The notes under the pieces are model-generated. The model saw only the letters and a program-made list of their open reading frames with translations, did not search any database and was not told the origin of the DNA. 64,000 nt of DNA from Poa pratensis (taxonomy: Eukaryota > Streptophyta > Magnoliopsida > Poales > Poaceae), in NCBI GenBank assembly GCA_947311845.1, contig CAMZMU010000069.1, positions 14,526,891 to 14,590,890 on the forward strand, read 5' to 3'. Of this stretch, positions 11,194 to 22,700 are shown piece by piece (the stretch's first letter is position 1; each line of letters starts with the position of its first letter). A program made the position numbers and the translations under genes.

Positions 11194-12432
11194 CCTGCCG
11201 GCGGCCACCGCGCGCCGTCGAGCTCGCGCACGAGCGCGGCGACCTAAACGGTGGCAGCGGACGGTGAGCAAGGCGGGAACGATTCCGGCGCCCAGGCGGC
11301 GCCTCGACAGCCGTTACTCGGCGAGGAGAGAGCCGAAGCGGCGGCGGAGCTCTCCGTAGTCGTCGAGCTGAGAGGGAAGCAGCGCAGGGGCGGCGGTGAG
11401 CGTCGGTGGCGGCGGCGAGTTCAGCATCGCGCGGGCGGAAGGAAGGAGAAGGGGGGATGTGGCGATGTTTTGCAGCGTGGTCCTTACAGTTTCTGTAATT
11501 CGCAAATTAGTCCATCTACGTGGGAAAGCTGGGACTGCTCTGTAATTTACGGGGAACACAGGACGCTTTTCGTAAGAAGGATGCGCTAGCCGTCCGTTGG
11601 CCGTTGGTTGGATGGACGATCGACGGCGCAGAGTGCGTCGCGCACTGTAGAAGTGCAATACTGTTCTTAGAACAGTGTTAGGCGACGTGGCTTAATTTGG
11701 AGTGTCCGTTCCGCCGATCGGACGGCCGTCGATGCGCGCGACGTGGCCAAACCGACGGAAGCCCTAAACGGATCTGCTTTGATATATTGATCGAATCGAT
11801 GTTGATAGATTTTGCACACCTAAAATACAACAAATTTGAAGATCGGAGAGAAATATGTTTATGTCCGTCAAAACAAAAAGGTTAGATCACGAAAGTTGTT
11901 CGGAAGGATGATATTCATCTACTCGTGCAAGGAAATTTGAACGGATAGCTGAGTGTGGCGAATTTGATAAAATTTGTCAAATGTTTTTGCGAGTTTGGAT
12001 CCAAAATTAAGTACTTAGAGTCGATCAAACTCGGAACCGATGACGGGAATGAAACCTACTTGTCAGCGCGCATATATTTCGTGTACATACTATCGTGAAA
12101 AGGGCAAAAAAAAATGAGCGTACTGTAGAAGTGCGTCCGCGACGTACTGTAGGAGTGCGTCTATGTAGCAGCTACAGCAGCGGGGCGACGTGGACATGCC
12201 CAGCGGAGCCCTTAATGGGATATAGGTAGTATCGGTACAGCGCTCTGACAATCATAAGGCAACTGGTGCCAACCTGGGATCTACTGCTCAAAAAATTTTC
12301 TTCTAGAACTCTGTCTTTTAAGGGAAAGCGTTGGACATTGTAATCAGCGTTGGACGTTGTAATAATCACCTAATGAAATAACTTAAGTAACTACCTGTTC
12401 AACGCCGAGTTAGAAACAACACTCCTGTGAAT
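11194..12432. other. GC-rich block and spacer downstream of DCD2
   Basis: The GC-rich part (11194-11480) looks like a captured first exon or CpG-rich promoter; no family is recognised. Further right, the motif ACTGTAGAAGTGC or a close variant recurs at about 11643, 12122 and 12148. About 12180-12432 is probably the 3' UTR of DCD2. Confidence 0.35.
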
Positions 12433-15400
12433 CTATTTCCGCCAAGGATGGTCAGCAGTTAGTAGCTTGCTCGACTGCATCGGCGACAAGTGGCTGTTGC
12501 TGGAGCGGCTCTGGACACGTAGTAGATTAGTAACTCTGTCCGCGAAGGATGTTCTCATCAGATTGCTCTTTTCTGAATCATCTCTACTCCTGGCTTGAGT
12601 GACTTGAACCGAATAACCAACTTGTTGCTTTCTTTCTTTGGTAACTGCTTCACTGTTCTGTTTTAGTTCAGCAAGTGCCGGCCTGTTCAATGCTTTATCA
12701 GAGGTCACTGGAATTCTGTCACCCTCGAAGCTAAATGGAACCTTCTCTCCTATAGTGCAGCTCCTTAGGGATGGCAGATGCGAGTGCTCATCAAACTGGA
12801 TGGTTGCCCTGCGTTTGCACCCCCTGCCCTGCATGCTTGATTGTCTCTCTTTCATGAAATGAGCAATGGCACTGTTTTCACTTGTTTCACTTAGAGAAAT
12901 GAAGCTTTGGTTCAGCACTGGTGCAGAATACCCATCATCTTCATTGTGGTTGCCATTGAAAGGTTCAGGATCTTGATCTTCATAGCTCCCTGCTAAGGCT
13001 GAATACAAGCCTACAGGTCCCAGTAGATCTGACGGGACTGTATCACTGTCAGACTTACAATCATCAAGATCAAGTGGTATAAAATCAGCATCTGGCTCTG
13101 AGGCTTGTTCTTTGATATCCGGTGCTCTGAAGATCACAGACTTAATGCGAGGATGCAAAGAAGATTCATAGTTATAAGCAGCATGCTTGGCATACATGAA
13201 GGAACTGTGTGGTGCTGAGATTCTGTTATTGCATAGCATAGAAGACGAACATCTAGGGAAGGCATTGCTGCCTGTGTGCAAACTGGACTCTAGTCCAGCA
13301 CGAGCCAGAGAGACATTGTAATCCCATATAACTCTTGATTTTGGTTTCTGGTAAGGCTCCAGACTGATTCTCTTTGAAGAAAACAGGTGTACAAGATTTA
13401 AAACCTATACTCAGAAAAACATCCGATCAGCAGCAAGCATAAGTTCTAAAGAGTGAAGGCGCTAAATAAATCGCATCACAAAATATGAGATAGCAAACCT
13501 GCTGGTATAATACCAAATAAAGACATTTGGGGTTGAGACCGCAAACCTGCTGGTATGAAATACCAAAGAAAGACATTTCAGGTTTAAGTCCTTTGATGCC
13601 TTCAGGAAATTCAGCTTCAGTCAGGGGCTTACAGAACCAAACTCTTCTGAATCGAACCTGATTTCAGTGACAATGTAGAAAATATAAGAACATGTATCAG
13701 TATTATTCCACATGATAAAGAAGAAAAAATATGAGCAACAAACAAACTACGAAATTGCAAAAATGATTAACAGGTAGGTAATGTTGGGGCAATGAAATTG
13801 AACATAAGAGAGAACATATAACCTGATAATGTAGATTGATAAAATCAAGAGAATAAACCAATACCAACAGCAACCTACCTGGGCTGATCTGGGCTTCCTT
13901 GATGAAGGAAATGCATTGGGAAGAATATTCAGTGCTCCATCCGAAGTTGCTTCAAACACGCCACAAAGTTTTCTCTCCTCACGCTCAAACACAAAGAGAA
14001 GCATACCAGCTCTGATCTTCCTTATAAATGATGTAGCATACTCAGGAAGTGCAAAAAACTTCAGCTTGAAGCTCTCCAGCTTAGTCCGATGATTGCAGAG
14101 GATAATAGCACCACCATGTACACCAGGTATGTTGAATATGTCCAGTTTGTGGCACGGATTCCTTTGAAACGAAAGACAAAGCTGATGAGAAAATTCACTC
14201 TTCAGACACCCAATACATTCAGAGAACACATTCGGTGGCTATCTTCTAGCAGCACTAGCAGAAAAAATCAACTAGGAGTCACTTCACATTCAGAGAACAC
14301 ATTCAGTATTGTATTTAACTCAAACTAACAATGACAGAATAAACTAAAGGATAGTAAAGAAGGTTGCGGTGACATGACATTAGCTCCCCTCATCCAAACA
14401 GCCTAGACAAAAGATCAAGTACTAGAGCTTCTCAATTTCTCAAACTAGTTTAGGTGTTCTAAGGAGCACAGATGGAAATTGAGAAGATGAAAAAAGATGT
14501 GGTACATATTCTCCAGTGGGGCTGTGAATAAATTATGCATGATCTGAGTAACAAGAATTAGTTATTCAATAAAGAACATTCCAAGATCCTGGTGCTCCTT
14601 CCCTTCTACAGTCCTACCTACCAACCATTGCAATTTACCAAGAAACTAAGATAGCTGTTAACGTCTCCCAAATAGCAAACGATAACCACACGTCTGCTTC
14701 CATGGTGCGTGACGTGAACTGCGAAGTAGAAGAAACACTGCGAAATGCTTGCCACCCACATTTCTCCACCTACAAGTCTAGAACAGGCGAGCAAGACCCA
14801 TGGGTGGAGCACCACAGAGAACACAAGAAATCGACTAGCAAGCAGGTCATTCATTTCATCGCAGAAGAACGCGTTAAATCGAATCAAGGAGCAAGAACAG
14901 GCGAGCGGGGCCGTACCAAGGGCGGGGGTGAAACCCTCCTCTCCCCTTCCCGCCCCTCCCCCTCAAGGAACCGCGGCTCCCCGCCGAGCCCATCCTCCTC
15001 GGCCCCATCCGCTCGAACACGCTCTTCCCCTCGCGCTCGCTCCCGTCCGCCTCCTCCTCCTCCTCCTCATCCGCGTGCCAGACTCCTCCGCCGATCCAGG
15101 GCCGGCCCTGAGCAGGTGCGGCCTGTGCGGTCGCACAGGGCCCTCCGATCGCTAGGGCCCTCACCCAATTACGCTTTGTACAGGCAGCAAGCCAGCGACC
15201 CACCTTCGCTTGGGAAAAGAATTGGACCAAGTCAGCCACCGTGATTCTTAGGCCTTTATTCTATGATCAGCTACCGTGATGCTAGCAGCTGAGCTGAGGA
15301 GTTGGGCCTTTGGGGAGCAAAGCACGTACTCGTACTAAAAGATCGAGCGCATCAAGTCCAGTCCTGAGTCACATCCATGTCGCCTCTCTCATTTCGTCGT

Positions 15401-15875
15401 CCACTTCTCCTTTCGCATTTTCATCTCCTCGTTTTCCTAGACTCGTTCCCCATTTCCCAAGCGACGCCAACGATGAGATGCCGCTCTCCCTGTGAGATTT
15501 CTAGCCTGTTTTGTGGATATTAGTGGCGGAGGAGATCCTAATTTGTTGATTTCAAGAAATTCCTGGTCGATTTAGAAACGATCGGTACCATCAACTTCGG
15601 TATATCCTCTATTCCCCCTGCGGCGTACGTTTGCGGGTAGAGGGAGTCCGGCGCGGCGGCGGCGCCTCATGGTAAACGGCAAGGGGACTTCCCGACAGTG
15701 GCCCATATTTTCGTCTTGCACTGGGGCCCTAAAATGTCAGGGCCGGCCCTGCGCCGATCTCCCCCTCCTCCGTCGCTTCCGCCACCTCGAAACCCGCATC
15801 CACCCCCGCCGCGGCGTTCTCCATGGCCGCAACCCGCTCCTTCCCTCCCCTCTCCTCCGCCGCCACCATAGCCAT
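12433..15875 (-). CDS. Second DCD-domain protein (DCD2), first coding exon interrupted by a hAT element
   Basis: A paralogue of DCD1 with the same DCD exon pattern. Exons: 15875 down to 14917 (split by the hAT at 15097-15751), 14161-13879, 13657-13547 and 13404-12433. Exon 1 is Glu/Gly rich (ADEEEEEEADGSE, KSVFERMGPRR). Exon 2 has HGGAIILCNHRTK, LLFVFEREERKLCGVFEATS and ALNILPNAF. Exon 3 has VRFRRVWFCKPLTEAEF. Exon 4 starts VLNLVHLFSS and ends at a stop at 12433. Without the hAT and one copy of its target duplication the lengths are 296, 283, 111 and 972 nt. All phases fit, giving 553 residues. Donors are GTACGG, GTAGGT and GTTTGC. With the insertion, stops enter exon 1. The DCD exons are sure; exon 1 and its splice to exon 2 are inferred. 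Confidence 0.75.
13493..13588 (-). repeat. 48-bp tandem duplication carrying a splice donor of DCD2
   Basis: The stretch ending exon 3 and its donor (CCAGCAG|GTTTGC) is repeated 48 bp further on inside the intron, with copies at 13541-13588 and 13493-13540. Both copies contain the full donor. The 48 bp between the two donors is open in the exon frame (16 codons, beginning VCGLNPK). Confidence 0.85.
14162..14916 (-). other. Predicted first intron of DCD2
   Basis: The donor is CCTTG|GTACGG at 14916. The acceptor is the pyrimidine-rich CTTTGTCTTTCGTTTCAAAG ending at 14162. No other feature is recognised inside. Confidence 0.5.
15097..15751. mobile_element. Non-autonomous hAT element in DCD2 exon 1
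   Basis: The terminal inverted repeats are CAGGGCCGGCCCTG at both ends. A perfect 8-bp target duplication, CGCCGATC, flanks it at 15089-15096 and 15752-15759. The 655-bp interior has no transposase. The sub-terminal sequence (GTGCGGCC.GTGCGG.CGCACA) resembles a fragment at about 49.1 kb. Confidence 0.93.
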
Positions 15876-16111
15876 CTCCGTCTCCTCCGGTGTGTTTAGC
15901 GCGTCGTAAAGCAGCTGCTTTGTGTAGTGGAGCTGTGGTTTTGTCTTTGAGAAGAAGGAAGGGCTATCTGGTGGGCCAAATGGAAAGGCTCGCTATCTTT
16001 CCAACTATTTTACGGCCCAATAAGGACCACCGAGCCACAGGCTACATTTGGCCCAAGTACTGAGGAACGTAAAACTGCCTTCCTCCTCTATTTGCAATTT
16101 CTGGGAACGTT
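15876..16111. other. Presumed promoter and 5' UTR of DCD2
   Basis: This is the sequence directly upstream of the predicted DCD2 start, read on the minus strand. No clear TATA box is visible. It ends at the target duplication of the next retroelement. Confidence 0.35.
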
Positions 16112-18608
16112 TTGTTCTTCAGATTTTTTTTTGAGGAAGGATCTGATCATATATTCAAGAAACTCCAGTACAAATTACAACCAGGACCAAAAGAAGAAAG
16201 AAAATTACAAACGGACCCAGAAAACTTGCACAAAGCACCTTGAGTCTCCCGAAGAAAAGCAATCAGATCCACGCCGCACCCAAAGCTTCTAGCTGATGCC
16301 GGCGACGCCGTACCACTCACCGCCGCGAAGAAGGAGCCACCACATGTTGTAAAGAGCCGCAGAAACCGTCCGCCGCGAAGAGACGACACCTAAACTCAAT
16401 GAACGAGCACGGCCACAGCTCCCACTTCCCCGCTCCGCCCATCTTCCAGCCACCGCCGCAGCAACCAGAACCACCAACAACAACACCCAGCCACCTCCAG
16501 AGAGCTCTCCCCTCGCCGCCACGGCCGGCCGGAGCAAACTGTGGCGCCCTGACCCGACTGTTATACAGTGATGCTGCGTGTCACCGGTTAAGCGATACAA
16601 GCGGAGGTTACGGGTTTACCAATCCCCGGCCAAAACCTTTGGCAGGCGTTGCTGGGTACACCTCACTCCAGACAACGCAACACCCCGATTGATGCCTTAA
16701 CACGGGCGCAACCCTCAAGGCATAATAGTAAGATCAAGACTTGTGGAACAACTGGCACATCACAGACTCTACGACACAAAACATATAATTCAACTCTTAT
16801 AAAAGAGAAAGATAGCAAATGACAACCAGAGGTCACTGACCCAACATTACAACAAGCGGAAGCAAATTAGGTTGTTCTAAACAACAAGATCCAACATATG
16901 GCCTAAGAGGCCTACAGATAAACATCACAACGCCAGCTGTTCCAGGATGTCCCAAGCTGCCACCTGGGAACCCCAGACTACTCGTCGACGTCCACAAAGA
17001 ACCCACCTTCGAGGTCGGTGAAGTCCTCCTCTGAAACAAAAGCAAAGACGTTGAGTTCGACGAACTCGCAAGATTAGGAGCTATTATATGCTCGATGATT
17101 AGCTTTCAAGGTTTTATGGCTGTTTTGCATAAAGCTGATTTTATTTATGGAAAACATAACTCAAAGGCATCGACTAATCAGAATATTTTCAAAAGAGGTA
17201 AGGAGTAACTCTTTCTTTCATCACCTTTCATCATCAACCAACCTCAACCACTGTACCTGTTCATCAAAGGCACCTCCCCGAATCACCCTCGAGGAAGCTC
17301 ACCTTACAATCGTGAGTGGTACCTCTAGTACCCAGTTTTTAATCATTCCGTTAAAGTTATTCTATGATCTTATCGTCCTTTCCCAAGTTGTCCGTAACCG
17401 TGGACACGGCTTTTCGAAAAGATTTAACCCTGCAGGGGTGCACTGTGTTTACCTTCGGTACCGCCCGGCTCATTGCCTACACGTAGCTCTCTTCCGGGGA
17501 AAGCCGGCTGAGTGGGAACGGTTACAACCTTTACCTTGTTAAAGACTAACCCAGGATCATCAGTGAGGACGGAGCAGCGATCGTCAACACCCTGCCCCGT
17601 GGCCACTCATTTTCCTAGACTCCACGTCCTCATCCCAGTTCACACCACCATCTTCACGCACGCGCAAATGGAAAGCCAAACTAGAGGACCCTGGCTAGTC
17701 CCGCTCAAGTTAGTCGGTCGACGAGGGCTCCATATACCCCACCGAATGGAAGCGCGTTCATTCTTGGTTCAAGAGGTAAAGAACTCGCACCTAGGCGGCG
17801 AGAGCGAGACAAAACACCACCATACCGAAGTGGCCTCTCATCCCCACCTTTAAGCATCTTATTACCTGTCACCACAATTCCTCCACCATCCACATCGCTG
17901 TCACAAGTCAACACCTGTTTCCAGCATGTACCACCATAGTACCACTAGGCAATTCACTAAGCATGGCTAAGCACTTGCATAGCATAATAATTATATCAGG
18001 CCAACAATGCAAACCTATGGTAATAGGAGGGGAAAACAGGCATTGGCATCGGAATCTTAATGCATTCTATAGGATACTCTAATCCAAGCAAAAAGACATT
18101 TAGAACCGCATGCAATATTATAGTGGAGAAAATATTTGCGGAAAATAGGATAAGACATGCTCAGAGGGGGGATTACGCTTGCCTTGCTCAACGTGCTGGT
18201 AGTACGGATCGTCGGGGTATTGCGGTGTAACCCCGGCTGCTTGATCTATCGAGGCATAGCAACGGAAGAACAATCAATCACCACACAAACTTTAGCAAAT
18301 GCAATGCACAAACACATGATGACATGTCAATTTAAATCCCCGAGAGGAGGATGATTCAACTATTCAATTTAAACGGAGTTTGGGTGCTTAGTGGGGACAC
18401 ACTTTGAATACACCGTGGAGTTAAGTAAGGAATCATCTTTACTTGTTGATTAACGTAGTTGAGACCCTAGGATTTAACTTGTAGATGATATGACATGATC
18501 ATGTGAGAGGTGCAAAGTTTAGGGTGATTAGACATGCTTGTAACAGGTACTAGGAGGGGGATTCAGGTTAGAAAGCATTACAATTGAAACAGGTTAAAAA
18601 CTGGGGTA

Positions 18609-18817
18609 TCCGGATCCCAGTCCGGAAATTTCCGGGTCTGGCACCGGGTGCAGATCCGGTTTCAGATCCGGTGAAATCCGGGTTTTGCACCGGAATTTAA
18701 TTCATCCGGAAATATTTCCGGGTGTAAACCGGGTATAATCCGGGTGAAGACGTGCGAGTCCAGTAGCCATTTCACTAATCCGGTATAGAATCCGGAAAAT
18801 TCCGGGATTGACACCGG
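18609..18817. repeat. CCGG-rich cluster 1 in the left LTR
   Basis: About 16 CCGG tetranucleotides in about 210 bp, mostly as ATCCGG, TTCCGG, CACCGG or TCCGGAA. Less than one is expected by chance. The same cluster is at about 26761-26969 in the right LTR. Confidence 0.85.
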
Positions 18818-19343
18818 GTTTTCCAGTTCAACTGGAACGTGCTACTCCTACTGCGATTCGACGAACGAGAGCGAATAGGAGGAACGGAGGGCACTGGGGA
18901 TGGTCATGTGCTCACCCTGAGCTCGTGGGAGGGCTTGGCGAGGTCGGGGGTGGGCGGAGATGGCCGGAATCGTGACCGACGTCCGGCGGCCGGAGTTGGA
19001 GAAGACGAGCACGGCGGCGACAATGCGGGCGGCCCCGGCTCGATTCCTTCGGCAGGGACGGAGAGGAGGACACGGCGGAGCTCCCTGCGGTCTTCGATTC
19101 GCTCGGGGGCTCCTCAATCGACGGCGTCGAGCTCGGCGGCCATGGCGGCTAGGGTTCGAGCTCGTTGGAGAGGAGAGAGCGAGGGAGAACGGGGAGGATA
19201 AGGTCGGGGATGGAGTGGGCATGGCCTCCTGGGCTTGCTCTTCTCTCTTGCAGGTGGGGGCAGCGAGGAGCCCGGCATCGAGCTGGTGCGGCGCGAGCGA
19301 CGAGCTCGGTCGCTACAGGATGAAGACGATGCTGGTCTGGTTC

Positions 19344-19430
19344 ATCCGGTATGGATTCCGGAATTTTCCGGTTCTGGCACCGGATGAGATCCGGGTTCAG
19401 GTCCGGATGATTCCGGATCTGCTACCGGAT
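19344..19430. repeat. CCGG-rich cluster 2 in the left LTR
   Basis: About 8 CCGG tetranucleotides in under 90 bp, with the same flanking preferences as cluster 1. The matching cluster in the right LTR is at about 27495-27581. A GC-rich segment lies between the two clusters. Confidence 0.85.
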
Positions 19431-19679
19431 TCCCTGAGTTCTTGGAACTTCCTTGACGATTCCAAAATGTCGAAGTAACTTTGGTGAGCGAGGTTGAGTG
19501 ACTTCATTGCTGAAGTTTGTTAGAACAATAGCGCAAATGGTTTCAGCAACTTAACAACATTTCAAAGCAACTGATGTTAACTCGAGAGGGACATGGTTAT
19601 GCAAGGATGCCATGATGCAATTAACTCAAAAGCGAAAATTTTAAACAGGTTTTTAGGTTCACAACTTTGGGCTGTTACA

Positions 19680-19694
19680 ATTCTACCCTCCTTA
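19680..19694 (-). other. Polypurine tract of the gypsy element
   Basis: On the minus strand AAGGAGGGTAGAAT lies directly before the 3' LTR. It is the expected primer for plus-strand DNA synthesis. Confidence 0.8.
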
Positions 19695-19715
19695 CAGGAA
19701 TCTCGCCCCGAGATT

Positions 19716-22700
19716 CTAAGATTGTGGAAAGAAGTCGGGATACTCCTCACGTAGACTAGACTCTCGTTCCCAAGTCGCTTCCTCCTCGGAATGGTGCGAC
19801 CACTGAATCTTGAGAAACTTGGTAGTCTTGCTCCGGGTCTTTCTTTCAGCTTCATCCAAGACACGGATAGGATGCTCACGATAAGTGAGGTCTTCTTGTA
19901 GATCTAGCTCCTCATGATTAACTCCATGGATAGGATCCTTGAAACAACGGCGAAGTTGGGAGACATGAAACACATCATGCACATTTGGGAATTTGACCGG
20001 TAACTCCAACTTATAAGAAAGATCTCCTCGCTTTTCCAGAACGGTGAAAGGACCAACATAGCGAGGGGCCAATTTCCCTTTGATTCCGAAGCGGCGAACG
20101 CCACGAAGGGGAGAGACGCGGAGATAAGCTTTATCACCAATTTCATAGTGGATTTCCTGATGGTGCTTATCATAGTAGCTCTTCTGCCTAGACTGAGCAA
20201 TCTTCAGATTTTCCCGTATGATTCGAACCTTCTCCTCAGCTTCATTGATCACATCCGGACCAAAGAGTGCTCTCTCTCCGGTCTCGGACCAATTTAGAGG
20301 AGTGCGGCATTTTCTTCCATAAAGAGCCTCAAAGGGAGCCATGCCCAGACTAGCTTGATAGCTGTTGTTGTAGGAGAACTCCGCGAAAGGGAGATACTTT
20401 TCCCAACTCTGGCCAAAAGAGATCACACATGCCCTAAGCATGTCTTCCAACACTTGGTTCACTCTTTCGGTCTGACCATCAGTTTGGGGATGGTAAGCGG
20501 TACTGAAGTTGAGACGGGACCCCATAGCAGTTTGGAAACTCTGCCAGAACTTGGAGACAAAGATACTTCCACGGTCCGATATGATCCTCAAAGGGACCCC
20601 ATGCAATGGAACAATACGAGCCAAATAAGTCAGCAGTTGACTTGCACGTATATCATCACGGACTGGTAGGAAGTGAGCAACCTTGGAAAGACGATCAATG
20701 ATTACCCAGATTGCATTGTTGCCCTTTTGAGATCGGGGAAACCCGGTGATGAAGTCCATACCAATTTCATCCCATTTCCATTCCGGGACAGCAATAGGGC
20801 GAGAGTGCCGGCAGGTCTTTGATGTTCAGCTTTTACCCGTCGACATGTGTCGCATTCAGCAACATACTTGGCGATTTCTCGTTCATACGAGTCCACCAGA
20901 ATTGTGGCCGAAGGTCTTGGTACATTTTGGTACTACCGGGATGGATAGAGAGAGGTGATTCATGAGCTTCTTGGAGAATGAGCTCCCTCAAATTCCGGTT
21001 CTTTGGCACCACTAGACGGTCACCAAAATAAACAACTCCGGATTCATCTTCTGAGAAACATTTGCCTTGCCACTAGCAATGTTCCTCTTGATGTTCAGAA
21101 TACCCTCATCCAGCTTCTGAGCATCCTTAATCTGGTCTACAAGAGTAGCTTTGATCTCCAGATTTGCAAGGTAGCCGGAGGGAACAATTTCCAGATTCAA
21201 ACGGGCAAACTCTTCATGAAGAGCGGGTTGGGCTTTCTCAATCATCAGATTGTTGCAATAGGACTTCCGACTTAGCGCGTCAGCCACGACGTTTGCTTTG
21301 CCGGGTTGATAGTTCAGACTCACATTGTAGTCCGTGATTAACTCCAACCAACGCCTTTGCCTGAGATTTAAATCCGGCTGGGTGAAGAGGTATTTCAGAC
21401 TCTTGTGATCCGAGAAGATCTCACAACGGTTACCAAACAGTATGGTCTCCATTGCTTCAAAGCATAGACCACAGCGGCAAGTTCTAGATCATGAGTTGGG
21501 TAGTTGAGCTCATGCGGCTTCAACTGGCGAGAAGCATACGCCACCACATGGCCATCTTGCATCAATACACAACCCAAGCCTTGTAGAGAGGCGTCACAGA
21601 AGACGACGAAATCCTTGCTGTGTCCGGCAGGACAAGCACAGGAGCGGACGTGAGCTTGGCTTTCAGTGTTTGGAAACTCTCTTCAGCTTCGGCCGACCAT
21701 ACAAACTTTTATCCTTCTTGAGAAGGTCAGTCAGTGCCTTGGCTATTTTGGAGAAAGCTTCGATGAATCGGCGGTAGTAACCCGCCAATCCGAGAAAGCT
21801 ACGAATGTCCTTGACTGACATTGGAGTTTTCCAGTCTAGAATAGCTTGAATTTTGTCGGGGATGACTTCCACACCATTGGCAGATATTACATGTCCAAGG
21901 AAGACAAGTTTATCCAACCAAAACTCACACTTGGAGAACTTGGCATAAGACGGTGTTCACGAAGCCGTGTCAGAACCAACCGAAGGTGTTCATCATGCTC
22001 TTCGTCGGTTTTAGAATAGATGAGGATGTCATCGATGTAAATGACGACAAACTTATCAAGATAATCCATGAAAATGGAATTCATGAGCCTCATGAAAGTA
22101 GCTGGAGCATTTGTGAGACCAAAGGACATGACGGTATACTCATATGAGCCATAGCGAGTAACAAATGCCGTCTTTGGGATATCCTCCTTTCTGATCTTTA
22201 TTTGATGGTACCCAGACCTCAGATCCATCTTGGAGAATACTCTTGCACCAGCTAACTGATCCAACAGATCATTGATGCGAGGAATAGGATACTTGTTCTT
22301 GATTGTCACCGCATTCAACGGTCGATAGTCAGAGACAAGACGAGGCACGGTAGAATCCCTCTTCTTGACAAAGAGTACCGGACAACCCCAAGGTGAACTG
22401 CTAGGCTGGATGAACTCCTTAGCTAACAGCTGATCAATTTGCTCCTTCAACAGAGCCAACTCTTCCACCGGCATGCGGTAGGGCTTCTTGGAAATTGGAG
22501 CAGTACCGGGAAGTAGATCTATCACAAACTCCACACTTCGTCAGGAGGCATGCCAGGCAACTCTTCCGGGAACACATCCGGGAAGTCACACACCACGTGT
22601 ATGTCCTGGATTTCAGGAGGGGACAAGCCTTCCATGAAACATAGGGTGATCTCCGGGGAGAGGGGATTGTCTGATGATGGAGGTCCTGAATATGTAGCCC

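Larger units (their letters stand above)
16540..19679 (-). repeat. 3' LTR (left copy) of the gypsy element
   Basis: 3,140 bp, TGTGGCGCC to GGGCTGTTACA as read on the plus strand. It carries two dense clusters of CCGG tetranucleotides around a GC-rich block at about 18840-19320. Compared with the other LTR it keeps seven extra bases, each in a homopolymer. Confidence 0.95.

Noticed and set aside
14702..15244. Plus-strand Arg/Pro/Ser-rich open frames
   Set aside because: They are the opposite strand of the DCD2 first exon plus the hAT end; the minus-strand reading fits splice phases.
17147..17853. Two open plus-strand frames of 113-131 codons, repeated at 25299-26005
   Set aside because: They are inside the LTRs, antisense to the element and without known domains.
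18839..19478. Open frames of 120-172 codons in the LTR, repeated at 26990-27629
   Set aside because: They lie in the GC-rich part of the LTR and are present in both copies; no domain. Best seen as non-coding LTR sequence.
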